From positions 1 through 23,684 of the forward strand of contig JBMCLJ010000012.1 in NCBI GenBank assembly GCA_048615375.1: 23,684 bases of DNA, read 5' to 3'. A program made the position numbers and the translations under genes. Below are positions 8,165 to 16,283 of the stretch, in pieces. The stretch comes from JBMCLJ01 sp048615375 (GTDB lineage: Bacteria > Patescibacteriota > Dojkabacteria > JAOAGR01). Below the pieces are notes generated by a model. The model was not told where the DNA came from. It saw only the letters and a list, made by a program, of their open reading frames with translations, and searched no databases. The first letter of the stretch is position 1, and every line of letters starts with the position of its first letter.

Positions 8165-11092
8165 ATGTCAACGCACACATTGCATGCGAAAACACTAATT
8201 TCGTTTATTACGGCGTTTTCTGTCGTGATGAGCGGAGTCGTTCTATTCGGATACTCAAGCCGGGTAGAAGCGACACCACGGGAAAAGATTAAGGACTCCT
8301 GGGGTACTTCCAGATCTGATAAGGCTTCATCTGAAGCTTTAAAAAAAGGGAGGAAGTATTCGCAGGATACAGTTCTTGTTACCTTTAAAAAAGAGAGGAT
8401 TAATCTCCAGTCAGAAAGCAATGATTCCAGAATAAGAGATGTTGGGCGCGGGTACGATATTAAGTCACGCATCAATAAATCTACTTCTGTAGTATACAAA
8501 CTCTCTGAAGGAGAAGACGTTGAAAGCGCGATTTCCATCCTCCAGGAAAATCCACTTGTTGAAAAAGTACAGCCTAATTATATTTATGAGCCACTGGCTA
8601 TCTCGACAAACGATCCAGACAGGCAAAAGTTATGGGGACTTGATAATACTGGCCAGACTGTAAATGGACAGGCAGGTACAGCAGATGCTGATATCGATGC
8701 GCCTGAGGCCTGGGGGCAGTTAACAGGTGGAGAAAGTGATGTGATTGTAGCCGTGATGGATACAGGTCTTGACTATAATCACCCTGATCTTTCCGGCAGT
8801 CTATGGGATGGATCCTCATGTAAAGATGAAAATGGAAATGCCATGGGTGGATGTATCCACGGGTATGATTTCGGGTTTGATGATAAAGATCCAAAACCTG
8901 AAGCTAATGACTGGTATATTGATGAAGACAACAACAAAGTCAAAGAGAACTACAACCACGGAACCCATGTAGCCGGCACAATAGCCGCGACACATAATAA
9001 CAGCGAAGGTATTCCTGGAGTCTCAAAAAACGCCAAAATAATGGGCTTGAAGGTATCTACAGATGCATACTATTACGATCATATTACGACCGCTAATATG
9101 ATCAGGGCGTTACATTTTGCAGCTGCAAACGGAGCAAAGGTTATAAACGTAAGTTTAGGACAATACTATTACGATACCGCGCTTGAAGAAGCAATTATTC
9201 AGTGTCAACTCCTTGTCGTAGCAGCTGCCGGGAATGATGGTACAAATAATGATGATAGCCCTGTGTATCCCTGCAGTTTTGACCATGCCTCAATAATTTG
9301 CGTTGCAGCAACAGATAATCAGGATAAGCTGGCAGGCTATTCGAACTACGGTGTAACATCCGTTGATATTGCCGCTCCAGGGACCAATGTATATAGTACT
9401 GTTGATAATTTTGACTATGGTAATCCAACCATTACTGATATTTATTCACAAAATTTTGATGGAAGTACGATACCAGCAGAGTTCACCGCCAGTACCGGAG
9501 CGACATGGGATATCGAGAATAATATGCTGGTTACGAATACAGCTACTCCCTATGAGAACAACAAGAATCAGTCACTGACGTATAACAATACTTTTGATAC
9601 AAGCGACGCTGAAACCATTGCGGTTAGTTTTTACGCGAAGTGCGACACTGAATATGACACTACCGCGTGGACGGACTATATGAGAATCGATTTCAGCTGG
9701 GATGGAGGGAATTCATGGCTGAGCAAGTATAATTTCGAATTTGAAGACAATGACTATCGATATACATTAGACTTTGATGAACCACAACTTGATTATGAAA
9801 ATGGTGATATTGATTTAAATCCAAACGACAATCCGGGAGGGTACGCGGAATATCAGTATACAGAAAAGCAAAATCCTTATTCAGGATTTTCTACTGATCA
9901 ACTAACATTCAGGTTTGTATGGATAACAGATGCTTCCGATCAGGGCACGGCTGGTGGAGGATGCGCTATAGATAATTTTGTTCTTCACAAAGTAGATTTC
10001 CCGGTAACAAGAACATACGAGTATAAAAGCGGTACTTCCATGGCAGCACCGCATGTGACGGGGGCAGTGGCGCATTTATGGAGCGTTCAAGGAGATTTAA
10101 CTGGTTCAGAAATAAAAAACATACTGATTGAATCCGGTGATTCACCAGGCTCTTTAAGTGGTAAAACTGCCAAGGGAACCAGGTTAAATCTTGAGGAAGC
10201 GGTTATGTTTGTAGAAGCAGAAAACAATATAGCGGTAACGAAGTATTTTACGTGGTATGATCAAAGTGCAAGCGATAAAAAGGCCTGGGTCTTAGTTGGT
10301 AATCCTTCAACTACCGAGACGGCTTATGTTCAAATACAACTTGGGAAAGAAGATAAATTCTACTATAGTATTCCACCAAACGGTCGTGTTGTTCCAAGAT
10401 TTGGAACAATTAGAACAGGACCTGTCACTGTAACATCTGATATTGAGGTGTATGCGACTCAACGTGTTTTATATGAAGGATCTTTTAATGAGTATGAAGC
10501 TATTGACTCAAGAGATCTAACAAACTCCTATAAATTCACCTGGTATGACTCTAAAGATAGTTCTCAGAAGGCGTGGATTCTTGTTGGGAATCCCTCTACT
10601 ACTGAGACTGCTAATGTAACAATTAAAATCACCGATCAGATTAACGAGACCTACTCTATTCCACCTGGGGACAGGATTACTCCTCGGTATAACGGTATAG
10701 TAGCTGGACCGGTTGAAGTTACTTCTGACATTAATGTATTCGCTTCACAAAGAACTATCTTCAAAGGTTCGTTTAACGAATATGCTGGAATTCCTATGAA
10801 TTCTCTTACAAACAAGTATTTCTTTACCTGGTATGACTCTAAAGATAGTTCTCAGAAGGCGTGGATTCTTGTTGGAAATCCCTCTACTACTGAGACTGCT
10901 AATGTAACAATTAAAATCAGCGATCAGATTAACGAAACGTACTCTATTCCGCCAGGGGGCAGGATTACTCCTCGGTATAACGGTATAGTAGCTGGGCCGG
11001 TTGAAGTTACTTCTGATATTAATGTATTCACTTCGCAGAGAGCATTATTTGATGGTTCATTTAATGAGTATCCTGGTATTCAAATTAAGTAA
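8165..11092 (+). CDS. Secreted S8 (subtilisin-family) peptidase with inserted domain and three C-terminal repeats
   Basis: A 975-residue extracellular serine protease. A signal peptide occupies about 1-36, and an I9/fervidolysin-type propeptide spans about 68-143. The catalytic set is complete: Asp199 (VMDTGLD), His265 (NHGTHVAGT), oxyanion Asn357 (AAAGNDG) and Ser625 (GTSMAAPH). Between APG (404-406) and the Ser motif lies about 200 residues instead of roughly 15-20; residues about 418-617 look like a beta-sandwich (jelly-roll) insertion ending in CAIDNFVLHKV. Residues 691-975 are three repeats of 96 residues with TWYD, LVGNPSTTETA, GPV.VTSDI and GSFNEY motifs, probably beta-sandwiches for surface attachment or substrate binding. 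It is the last gene before a strong terminator and has its own likely promoter. The active enzyme is expected to process surface or environmental proteins; the substrate is unknown. Confidence 0.93.
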   Translation: MSTHTLHAKTLISFITAFSVVMSGVVLFGYSSRVEATPREKIKDSWGTSRSDKASSEALKKGRKYSQDTVLVTFKKERINLQSESNDSRIRDVGRGYDIKSRINKSTSVVYKLSEGEDVESAISILQENPLVEKVQPNYIYEPLAISTNDPDRQKLWGLDNTGQTVNGQAGTADADIDAPEAWGQLTGGESDVIVAVMDTGLDYNHPDLSGSLWDGSSCKDENGNAMGGCIHGYDFGFDDKDPKPEANDWYIDEDNNKVKENYNHGTHVAGTIAATHNNSEGIPGVSKNAKIMGLKVSTDAYYYDHITTANMIRALHFAAANGAKVINVSLGQYYYDTALEEAIIQCQLLVVAAAGNDGTNNDDSPVYPCSFDHASIICVAATDNQDKLAGYSNYGVTSVDIAAPGTNVYSTVDNFDYGNPTITDIYSQNFDGSTIPAEFTASTGATWDIENNMLVTNTATPYENNKNQSLTYNNTFDTSDAETIAVSFYAKCDTEYDTTAWTDYMRIDFSWDGGNSWLSKYNFEFEDNDYRYTLDFDEPQLDYENGDIDLNPNDNPGGYAEYQYTEKQNPYSGFSTDQLTFRFVWITDASDQGTAGGGCAIDNFVLHKVDFPVTRTYEYKSGTSMAAPHVTGAVAHLWSVQGDLTGSEIKNILIESGDSPGSLSGKTAKGTRLNLEEAVMFVEAENNIAVTKYFTWYDQSASDKKAWVLVGNPSTTETAYVQIQLGKEDKFYYSIPPNGRVVPRFGTIRTGPVTVTSDIEVYATQRVLYEGSFNEYEAIDSRDLTNSYKFTWYDSKDSSQKAWILVGNPSTTETANVTIKITDQINETYSIPPGDRITPRYNGIVAGPVEVTSDINVFASQRTIFKGSFNEYAGIPMNSLTNKYFFTWYDSKDSSQKAWILVGNPSTTETANVTIKISDQINETYSIPPGGRITPRYNGIVAGPVEVTSDINVFTSQRALFDGSFNEYPGIQIK
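10250..10537 (+). repeat. TWYD-SFNE repeat unit 1 of the S8 peptidase
   Basis: First of three in-frame repeats with an exact 288-nt period, measured from the ACNTGG encoding Thr-Trp of TWYD. It encodes residues 696-791. It is the most divergent unit, sharing NPSTTETA, GPV.VTSDI and SFNEY with the others mainly at protein level. Confidence 0.85.
10538..10825 (+). repeat. TWYD-SFNE repeat unit 2 of the S8 peptidase
   Basis: Second 288-nt unit. Its first 200 or so nucleotides differ from unit 3 at only about ten positions by hand comparison, mostly in third codon positions. Confidence 0.9.
10826..11089 (+). repeat. TWYD-SFNE repeat unit 3 of the S8 peptidase
   Basis: Third unit, ending with the gene. 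It is nearly identical to unit 2 over its first 200 nt and diverges over the last 65 or so, pointing to a recent duplication or gene conversion of the 5' part. Confidence 0.9.
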
Positions 11093-11109
11093 ATAGCTCA
11101 TTGATTGTT

Positions 11110-11143
11110 ACTGATCCATTAGTCTTTAATGGATCAGTTTTTT
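11110..11143 (+). terminator. Rho-independent terminator after the S8 peptidase
   Basis: A perfect 12-bp stem (11110-11121 with 11127-11138), a 5-nt loop and a run of six T (11138-11143) follow the S8 peptidase stop codon by 17 nt. It marks the boundary between the protease block and the AT-rich glycan block. Confidence 0.92.
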
Positions 11144-11195
11144 AATATCCCTAGAATTCGCTTACCCTCAAACTTATGATAAGATCTTTCCGACT

Positions 11196-13250
11196 ATGTA
11201 CCATATTTTAGTTATAATTCTAGTTCTTCTTTTTTCAACATTCTTATCAGTATATCTTGCAGCACTACTATCAATCCATCTAAATAAAGGTAAAAAAGTA
11301 GAGGCAAGGTATTTTGTCACTTATACTTTTTTTTTCCTGATAAGCACGCAAACATTAATTACACTTTTCTTATTAATCCTTTCTCAATACACTGTAATTG
11401 GTATTATTCTTGTAAATAGTTTACTAGTTATCAGCTTAATTCTACTAACAAAAACAAAACTAAGTGCAATAATTCAATGTATTTTTTCTCTTAGAGCCAA
11501 CAAGTACGATTTTTTTGCTTTGCTATTTGTAATGGTATTTATCCTATTAATTCAAAATAATATTGCAGAATGGTTTTTTTCTGGGCCAATGGATGCTGGC
11601 AGATATATTAACATTGCCTATTCATTTATTAATAATGGTTCACTGATACACAACCAACGATTCGATAGTGCCTTCAGTGAGTGTTTAGATGGATTTATCT
11701 GTGAAAGTAACAATGCATATCCCCTGTATCTCCATATTTTCCCTGCATTACTTTCTTATGGATTATTAATATTTGATGGCGGGGGGATAAGAATACCTAT
11801 TCTCACTATAGTTTTTTTCACCTGTATAACATTCTATACACTAATATATTCAGTACTTAAAAAGGGGTTATACACTATCATTGTCTTATTCTTACTCTGC
11901 TTCAATCCTATTATTATAATATATTCCAAGGAAGTGATGTCAGAGATATTAGGGCTGTTCTTTCTGATGAATGCTTTACTTTTTTTGATCCTTTATTTCA
12001 ATTCCAGATCAATTCTAACCAGTTTTTTATTCTCAATATCCCTGTCATTACTTTTGCTTACCAAGCTTGATTCAATTATAGTAGTACTTGTTCCTATTGT
12101 GCTAATCTTTATGCATTTGTTTTCTTCTCAGGATTCAAAAAATTTGAGGTATACTTTTATACCTTTCATCTTTGTCGGTATCTATTACAGTTTCTACGCG
12201 AACTGGTATACAACTAAAGTAGCAAGTACAATTCTAGGCTATTCTTTAACAACTATTGTATTATTTTCTATACCTCTATTCAGCTTTATTCTTTCTTTCG
12301 TAAATCTCTCAAGGACAAAATTTGCTCCTCTACTGGTTAGTTTGCTACATAAATATTATATACCGGCATCCTATTTTCTCATATCCATCGCAGTTGTAAT
12401 ATTAGTATTAAGACCCCTTGGATACACTCCTGAGTTCTTAGAAAGTTACGAGCATGATCAATATAATCCTTTGCGTCTTGCTTTTTTTTTGACCTGGATT
12501 AGTTTAGTAATTAGTTTTTTTGGACTTATAGCTTTTATAAGGAAAGAAAAAAACATGCACTATGTTGGGATGGTACTCGTTTTATGCACTATAGCATACT
12601 ATACTTTAATATCGTCAAATCACACCAGTCCCCTCTACTGGTGGTCGAGGAGGTATATTCTCTTTGCCGTACCGTTAATACTATTTTTGACGGGTTATGG
12701 AATAAAAGTTCTACTAGAGTTTTTCAAGAACAAACGCTTAGCTTATCGATTAATTCCATTCATTTTAATACCTGCATTCCTCCTGTACTACGCTCACAAC
12801 TCTATTTCTGCTTTCCAGATACACAAAAATAAAGGCATTAATAAAGATGTTCAGATATTTGCTGACTCACTCACTCACGATGCATTGATTGTCTATTACC
12901 CGAAAAAAAATTATTTCATTGACAACAAAGTAATAACCTCCGTAAGCTTTATCTACGACCATCCAGTCCTTCGCTTAAAAAAACCTCTTACATACGATAA
13001 TCCCGTCATTGAGAAAGTAAAAAGTCTTGACAGGGTATATTTTGTAAACCCTACTGAGGATGAAGATAATTTATTTCAAGAAATAAACTTGAAAAAGCAA
13101 GATTGCCAAAGCTTCAGTTTTGATTATTCCTCTGATGTAACTACTGGAATCACATGTAGTGATACCATTATTGGCTGTACTTATGACGATCTAATTACAG
13201 AGCCACCTTATACTGACTCATTTAGACTATGCTTGTATGAGAAGCAATAG
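11196..13250 (+). CDS. Polytopic membrane protein, probable GT-C-type glycosyltransferase
   Basis: A 684-residue protein with about a dozen hydrophobic segments from residue 3 to roughly 540, then a soluble C-terminal part with several cysteines. After an early membrane segment comes a loop reading AEWFFSGPMDAGRYIN (124-139). An acidic residue (here Asp133) in the first large external loop is the hallmark of GT-C enzymes, which take sugars from polyprenyl-phosphate donors. Cys163 and Cys169 in the same loop could pair. No specific family comes to mind, so the GT-C call is an inference from topology, loop and context, including the polyprenyl-phosphate sugar synthase upstream. A different kind of polytopic polysaccharide enzyme, such as a ligase or polymerase, is possible. 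The ATG has no Shine-Dalgarno sequence; TAAGAT at 11180-11185 may be its -10. Composition is much more AT-rich than the genes before it. Confidence 0.6.
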   Translation: MYHILVIILVLLFSTFLSVYLAALLSIHLNKGKKVEARYFVTYTFFFLISTQTLITLFLLILSQYTVIGIILVNSLLVISLILLTKTKLSAIIQCIFSLRANKYDFFALLFVMVFILLIQNNIAEWFFSGPMDAGRYINIAYSFINNGSLIHNQRFDSAFSECLDGFICESNNAYPLYLHIFPALLSYGLLIFDGGGIRIPILTIVFFTCITFYTLIYSVLKKGLYTIIVLFLLCFNPIIIIYSKEVMSEILGLFFLMNALLFLILYFNSRSILTSFLFSISLSLLLLTKLDSIIVVLVPIVLIFMHLFSSQDSKNLRYTFIPFIFVGIYYSFYANWYTTKVASTILGYSLTTIVLFSIPLFSFILSFVNLSRTKFAPLLVSLLHKYYIPASYFLISIAVVILVLRPLGYTPEFLESYEHDQYNPLRLAFFLTWISLVISFFGLIAFIRKEKNMHYVGMVLVLCTIAYYTLISSNHTSPLYWWSRRYILFAVPLILFLTGYGIKVLLEFFKNKRLAYRLIPFILIPAFLLYYAHNSISAFQIHKNKGINKDVQIFADSLTHDALIVYYPKKNYFIDNKVITSVSFIYDHPVLRLKKPLTYDNPVIEKVKSLDRVYFVNPTEDEDNLFQEINLKKQDCQSFSFDYSSDVTTGITCSDTIIGCTYDDLITEPPYTDSFRLCLYEKQ

Positions 13251-13277
13251 TCAATGAAACTCACCAATGAATTCTGC

Positions 13278-15269
13278 TTAGCTTGTCTGAACTATCTGTT
13301 TTTTTACATACCTTGCTCCTTTCACACTTAGACGAAGAGCATCGTAGGTAAGTGGTATTCTAATAAGTGTATTAATTATCCTATCAACTATTCGATATCG
13401 TAATCTGTTACTTAGTATGACCGTATCCGGGGAAATAGTGATTTGATAAACTACTTGATCCTTAATGACTGCATTCTCCAGCTTAAAATATAATTCTATT
13501 GTTTTTTTATACACATTTTCTCTCAACTGTTCACTTCCAGAGTTACCAGGTAATTCAATACTTTCAAGCTTGGTTCGAGAACAAAGTTTCAACATTGATT
13601 CTGTGTTCATAGAAGTGGGCAAATTTTCCCCAAGTTGTGACAGAAGTATTAGTCTTTCAGAAACGTCTAAATTAATAGAGTCAGGTACAATTAATGTATC
13701 AGAAACAACAACCCCACCTGCGAGGATAAAATTCAAATGAAGCTCAGAAAAAAATAAATTGCAACGTACATCAATTAAGAAGTCATTTTGTGAGAACATT
13801 TTTAAAATATCAGTTTCACAAAGGGAACTGGAGTGAATATACTTATTTTTTTTATGCTTAAGATCACTTTCTTTACCAGTGTAAATTAAAATGGTATTTT
13901 TGGTCACTTCTACCTGACACTTTTGTAACTCGTTTTCATTATCAAAAATTATAATCTGTCTGGAGTTTTTACTGTGAGTAATATTATGATGACTATTTAA
14001 TTTATTCTTGGATTTCAATAGTATGCCTATATACTCGAGTCCTCCCATAAAAGGCATTGTAAATTCCGTATTACGAACAGAGCTGATCCTCTTGATTCCC
14101 AACTCTTTTAACAAAGATTCAATATCAGAAGCAAAGCTGAAATTATTTTCACAATTATCCAGGATCAAAAGCTGACATTTACTCTTGTTTAAAAACTGTG
14201 TTTTTATAGCTTTGGAAAGCATACTCGGAACGGCAACAATTAACCGGGAAGAAAACTCTTTACCATGTAAATGATCGATTGATATCGGGTTATATAGCCT
14301 ATCTTCTATCTGCTCAGAACGATCATGCTTGTGATCGAGTGCTACGATAGAGCTCAGCCCCTTCTCGTTTAAAATATTGACAATATGATTCGTGAAAAAA
14401 TAGGAAGGATTCAGCATATCATTGTCTTCAACAAGGAATATTACATCATAGTTTAATGGCAACGAGCTGTTTAAATCACTTCTTAGCTTATGCAGGATGG
14501 TATTCTGTAAAAACTTTTCATAGTCATTTAGATAACTGTCACGATATCTTGATAAGAAAATCTCTCTATTATTTTTCACTCTTTCATCTCGATCCGAAAA
14601 AGAAGCTTCTCCTCGATGGTAGACGAAAGCCTTTGGAGATATCACGGAACGTAACCCATTATTCGTATAACGGAAATGCAAATCAGACTCCTCACCGTAA
14701 CCTTTTCCATAAATTCGATCAAAGAAGCCAAACTCTTCGATATATTTTGATTTTAACAATAAACAAAATCCTGCTGCGGTCACTATATCAATAGCATCAG
14801 TATTGCTATAGTCACTAGAAGCAAAATTCGAATTCATGAGATTAATGTTAAAACCTTCTGGCATAGCTACATTAATAACCGGAATAGTATTAGTAACTGG
14901 GTTCACCAAGGCAATTTTATCATCGCTTTCCGCCGTAAGTATCATCTGTTCAAGCCAGTCACCAACTACTATGGTATCGGAATTAAGCAACACTTTATAA
15001 TCTGAATTTCTGGTCTCAATACCAGTATAACAAGCTTCAATGAATCCACTGTTTCTCTCATGCTTAATGATCTCTATAAGGTCAAGCAGACCCTTTTGAT
15101 GGAGTACATTTTTGATTATCGTATGAAAATCTTCAGACTCAGAATCATCGACAAGAATTACTTTACTATCATAAGCTTTACCTTTCATTGTTCGTACAAC
15201 GGACTCAACACAACGAATTGTAAGTTCGGGGGCAAAATAAACTGGTATAATAATATCAACTGTTGACAT
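13278..15269 (-). CDS. GT2 glycosyltransferase fused to a degenerate GT-B-like domain
   Basis: A product of about 663 residues. Residues 1-260 are a GT2 (GT-A fold) enzyme: STVDIIIPVYF, VDDSESED, LLNSDT in the metal/nucleotide-binding position, GKGYGEESDLHFR (188-200) and AFVYHRGE. This resembles rhamnosyl and related transferases of surface polysaccharides. Residues about 272-525 look like a worn GT4-type GT-B domain: YDVIFLVEDND with a following helix, and LFFSELHLNFILAGGVVVSD (505-524) in the place of the EX7E donor-binding region but without a clean EX7E. The tail to 663 is unassigned. I chose ATG 15269 because the GT2 fold starts right there; ATG 15296 would add nine residues. It is divergent from the coiled-coil methyltransferase and convergent with the GT-C-like gene. 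Confidence 0.82.
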   Translation of the reverse strand: MSTVDIIIPVYFAPELTIRCVESVVRTMKGKAYDSKVILVDDSESEDFHTIIKNVLHQKGLLDLIEIIKHERNSGFIEACYTGIETRNSDYKVLLNSDTIVVGDWLEQMILTAESDDKIALVNPVTNTIPVINVAMPEGFNINLMNSNFASSDYSNTDAIDIVTAAGFCLLLKSKYIEEFGFFDRIYGKGYGEESDLHFRYTNNGLRSVISPKAFVYHRGEASFSDRDERVKNNREIFLSRYRDSYLNDYEKFLQNTILHKLRSDLNSSLPLNYDVIFLVEDNDMLNPSYFFTNHIVNILNEKGLSSIVALDHKHDRSEQIEDRLYNPISIDHLHGKEFSSRLIVAVPSMLSKAIKTQFLNKSKCQLLILDNCENNFSFASDIESLLKELGIKRISSVRNTEFTMPFMGGLEYIGILLKSKNKLNSHHNITHSKNSRQIIIFDNENELQKCQVEVTKNTILIYTGKESDLKHKKNKYIHSSSLCETDILKMFSQNDFLIDVRCNLFFSELHLNFILAGGVVVSDTLIVPDSINLDVSERLILLSQLGENLPTSMNTESMLKLCSRTKLESIELPGNSGSEQLRENVYKKTIELYFKLENAVIKDQVVYQITISPDTVILSNRLRYRIVDRIINTLIRIPLTYDALRLSVKGARYVKKQIVQTS

Positions 15270-15319
15270 AATTCGGTTACAGCATTTTAATTGCATTATT
15301 AATTTATGTAAACATTGTG

Positions 15320-15325
15320 TATCAT
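15320..15325 (+). promoter_or_regulatory. Possible -10 element of the coiled-coil methyltransferase gene
   Basis: TATCAT ends 6 nt before the ATG at 15332, matching the spacing seen at 5190 and 8165. No convincing -35 box is visible, so this is weak on its own. Confidence 0.3.
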
Positions 15326-15331
15326 ACTAAA

Positions 15332-16273
15332 ATGAAATGGAAAAAATATAGTCCAACTTTTAATTTCTTACCGGATTGTCTTGATCATGTATGGTTTGGT
15401 CATATCTTCTTTGCGTACGACCTCATGCGAAATATAAATCCTGATGTCTTTGTTGAATTAGGTACTTACTACGGTACTTCAATGTCATCATTTGCTCAAG
15501 CAGTGAAAGATGGAAGTTTAAAAACCAGAATTTTTGCTGTTGACTGCTGGGAAGGTGATACTAATGCCGGTATGTATGGTGAATATGTTTACACACATGT
15601 AAATGCTTTAGTAAAGAAGTATTTTTCTGAAGTGCATATTTCTCTCGTTAAAAAGTATTTTAACGAAGCTGTTCACGATTTTGAGGATAATAGTATTGGG
15701 ATCCTGCACATTGATGGATTACATACATATGAAGCAGTTAAGCAGGATTACCAGACCTGGTTACCCAAAATGCAGAATAATGGAATTATACTCTTTCATG
15801 ATATTTTTGTTCAAGAGTACGGTGTTAAAGATTTATGGAAAGAGTTAATTATAAGTGACAAATTTTCCTATTTGGAATTTCCACAAAGTTTTGGTTTAGG
15901 TGTTTTATTCCTGGACAAAAAATTGTTTAATGATATTTTCGATGGAGTGGACTTAAGTAAACTTGTTTCTGACTATGTAAATACCGCAGTTGAAGCTATT
16001 ACTGTTCAGGATGTTATACAAGCAGAGATTTTTGGAAATATTGCTCGAGCAGAAATGGGAAAAGAAATTAATATGCTGGCTGAGCAACGTTCAAAATTGG
16101 AAAATGAATTAGCAATGCTTTCCAGTGAATTATTCGAATTAAAGCAGGAATTCTCTGAATTGAGACAGCAAAACCAGGAATTACAATCAAAAATTATTAA
16201 TCTACAAAATAAGAAAGCTTTTAGAATCCTTAATAGATTGATGACTACGATAGGCAGACCTTTGATGAGATAA
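15332..16273 (+). CDS. Class I SAM methyltransferase (Methyltransf_24-like) with C-terminal coiled coil
   Basis: A 313-residue protein. The SAM-binding core shows VELGTYYGTS (motif I, about 41-50), FAVDCWEGD (acidic end of strand 2), and HIDGLHTYEAVKQD with NGIILFHD (about 126-157), the pattern of the Methyltransf_24 family that includes sugar O-methyltransferases. Residues about 245-295 form a heptad-rich coiled coil (LENELAMLSSELFELKQEF and onward). The last 20 residues, KKAFRILNRL through GRPLMR, are basic and amphipathic and may touch the membrane. This layout, in a Wzm/Wzt cluster, recalls chain-terminating enzymes such as WbdD, whose coiled coil measures glycan length, though no kinase domain is present here. 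I chose ATG 15332; GTG 15317 would add five residues. It is convergent with the GT operon, 10 nt apart. Confidence 0.85.
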   Translation: MKWKKYSPTFNFLPDCLDHVWFGHIFFAYDLMRNINPDVFVELGTYYGTSMSSFAQAVKDGSLKTRIFAVDCWEGDTNAGMYGEYVYTHVNALVKKYFSEVHISLVKKYFNEAVHDFEDNSIGILHIDGLHTYEAVKQDYQTWLPKMQNNGIILFHDIFVQEYGVKDLWKELIISDKFSYLEFPQSFGLGVLFLDKKLFNDIFDGVDLSKLVSDYVNTAVEAITVQDVIQAEIFGNIARAEMGKEINMLAEQRSKLENELAMLSSELFELKQEFSELRQQNQELQSKIINLQNKKAFRILNRLMTTIGRPLMR

Positions 16274-16283
16274 TAATGTACTT

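Noticed and set aside
8152..8538. 128-codon minus-strand reading frame opposite the start of the S8 peptidase
   Set aside because: Lies over the signal peptide and propeptide of a certain gene and resembles no family.
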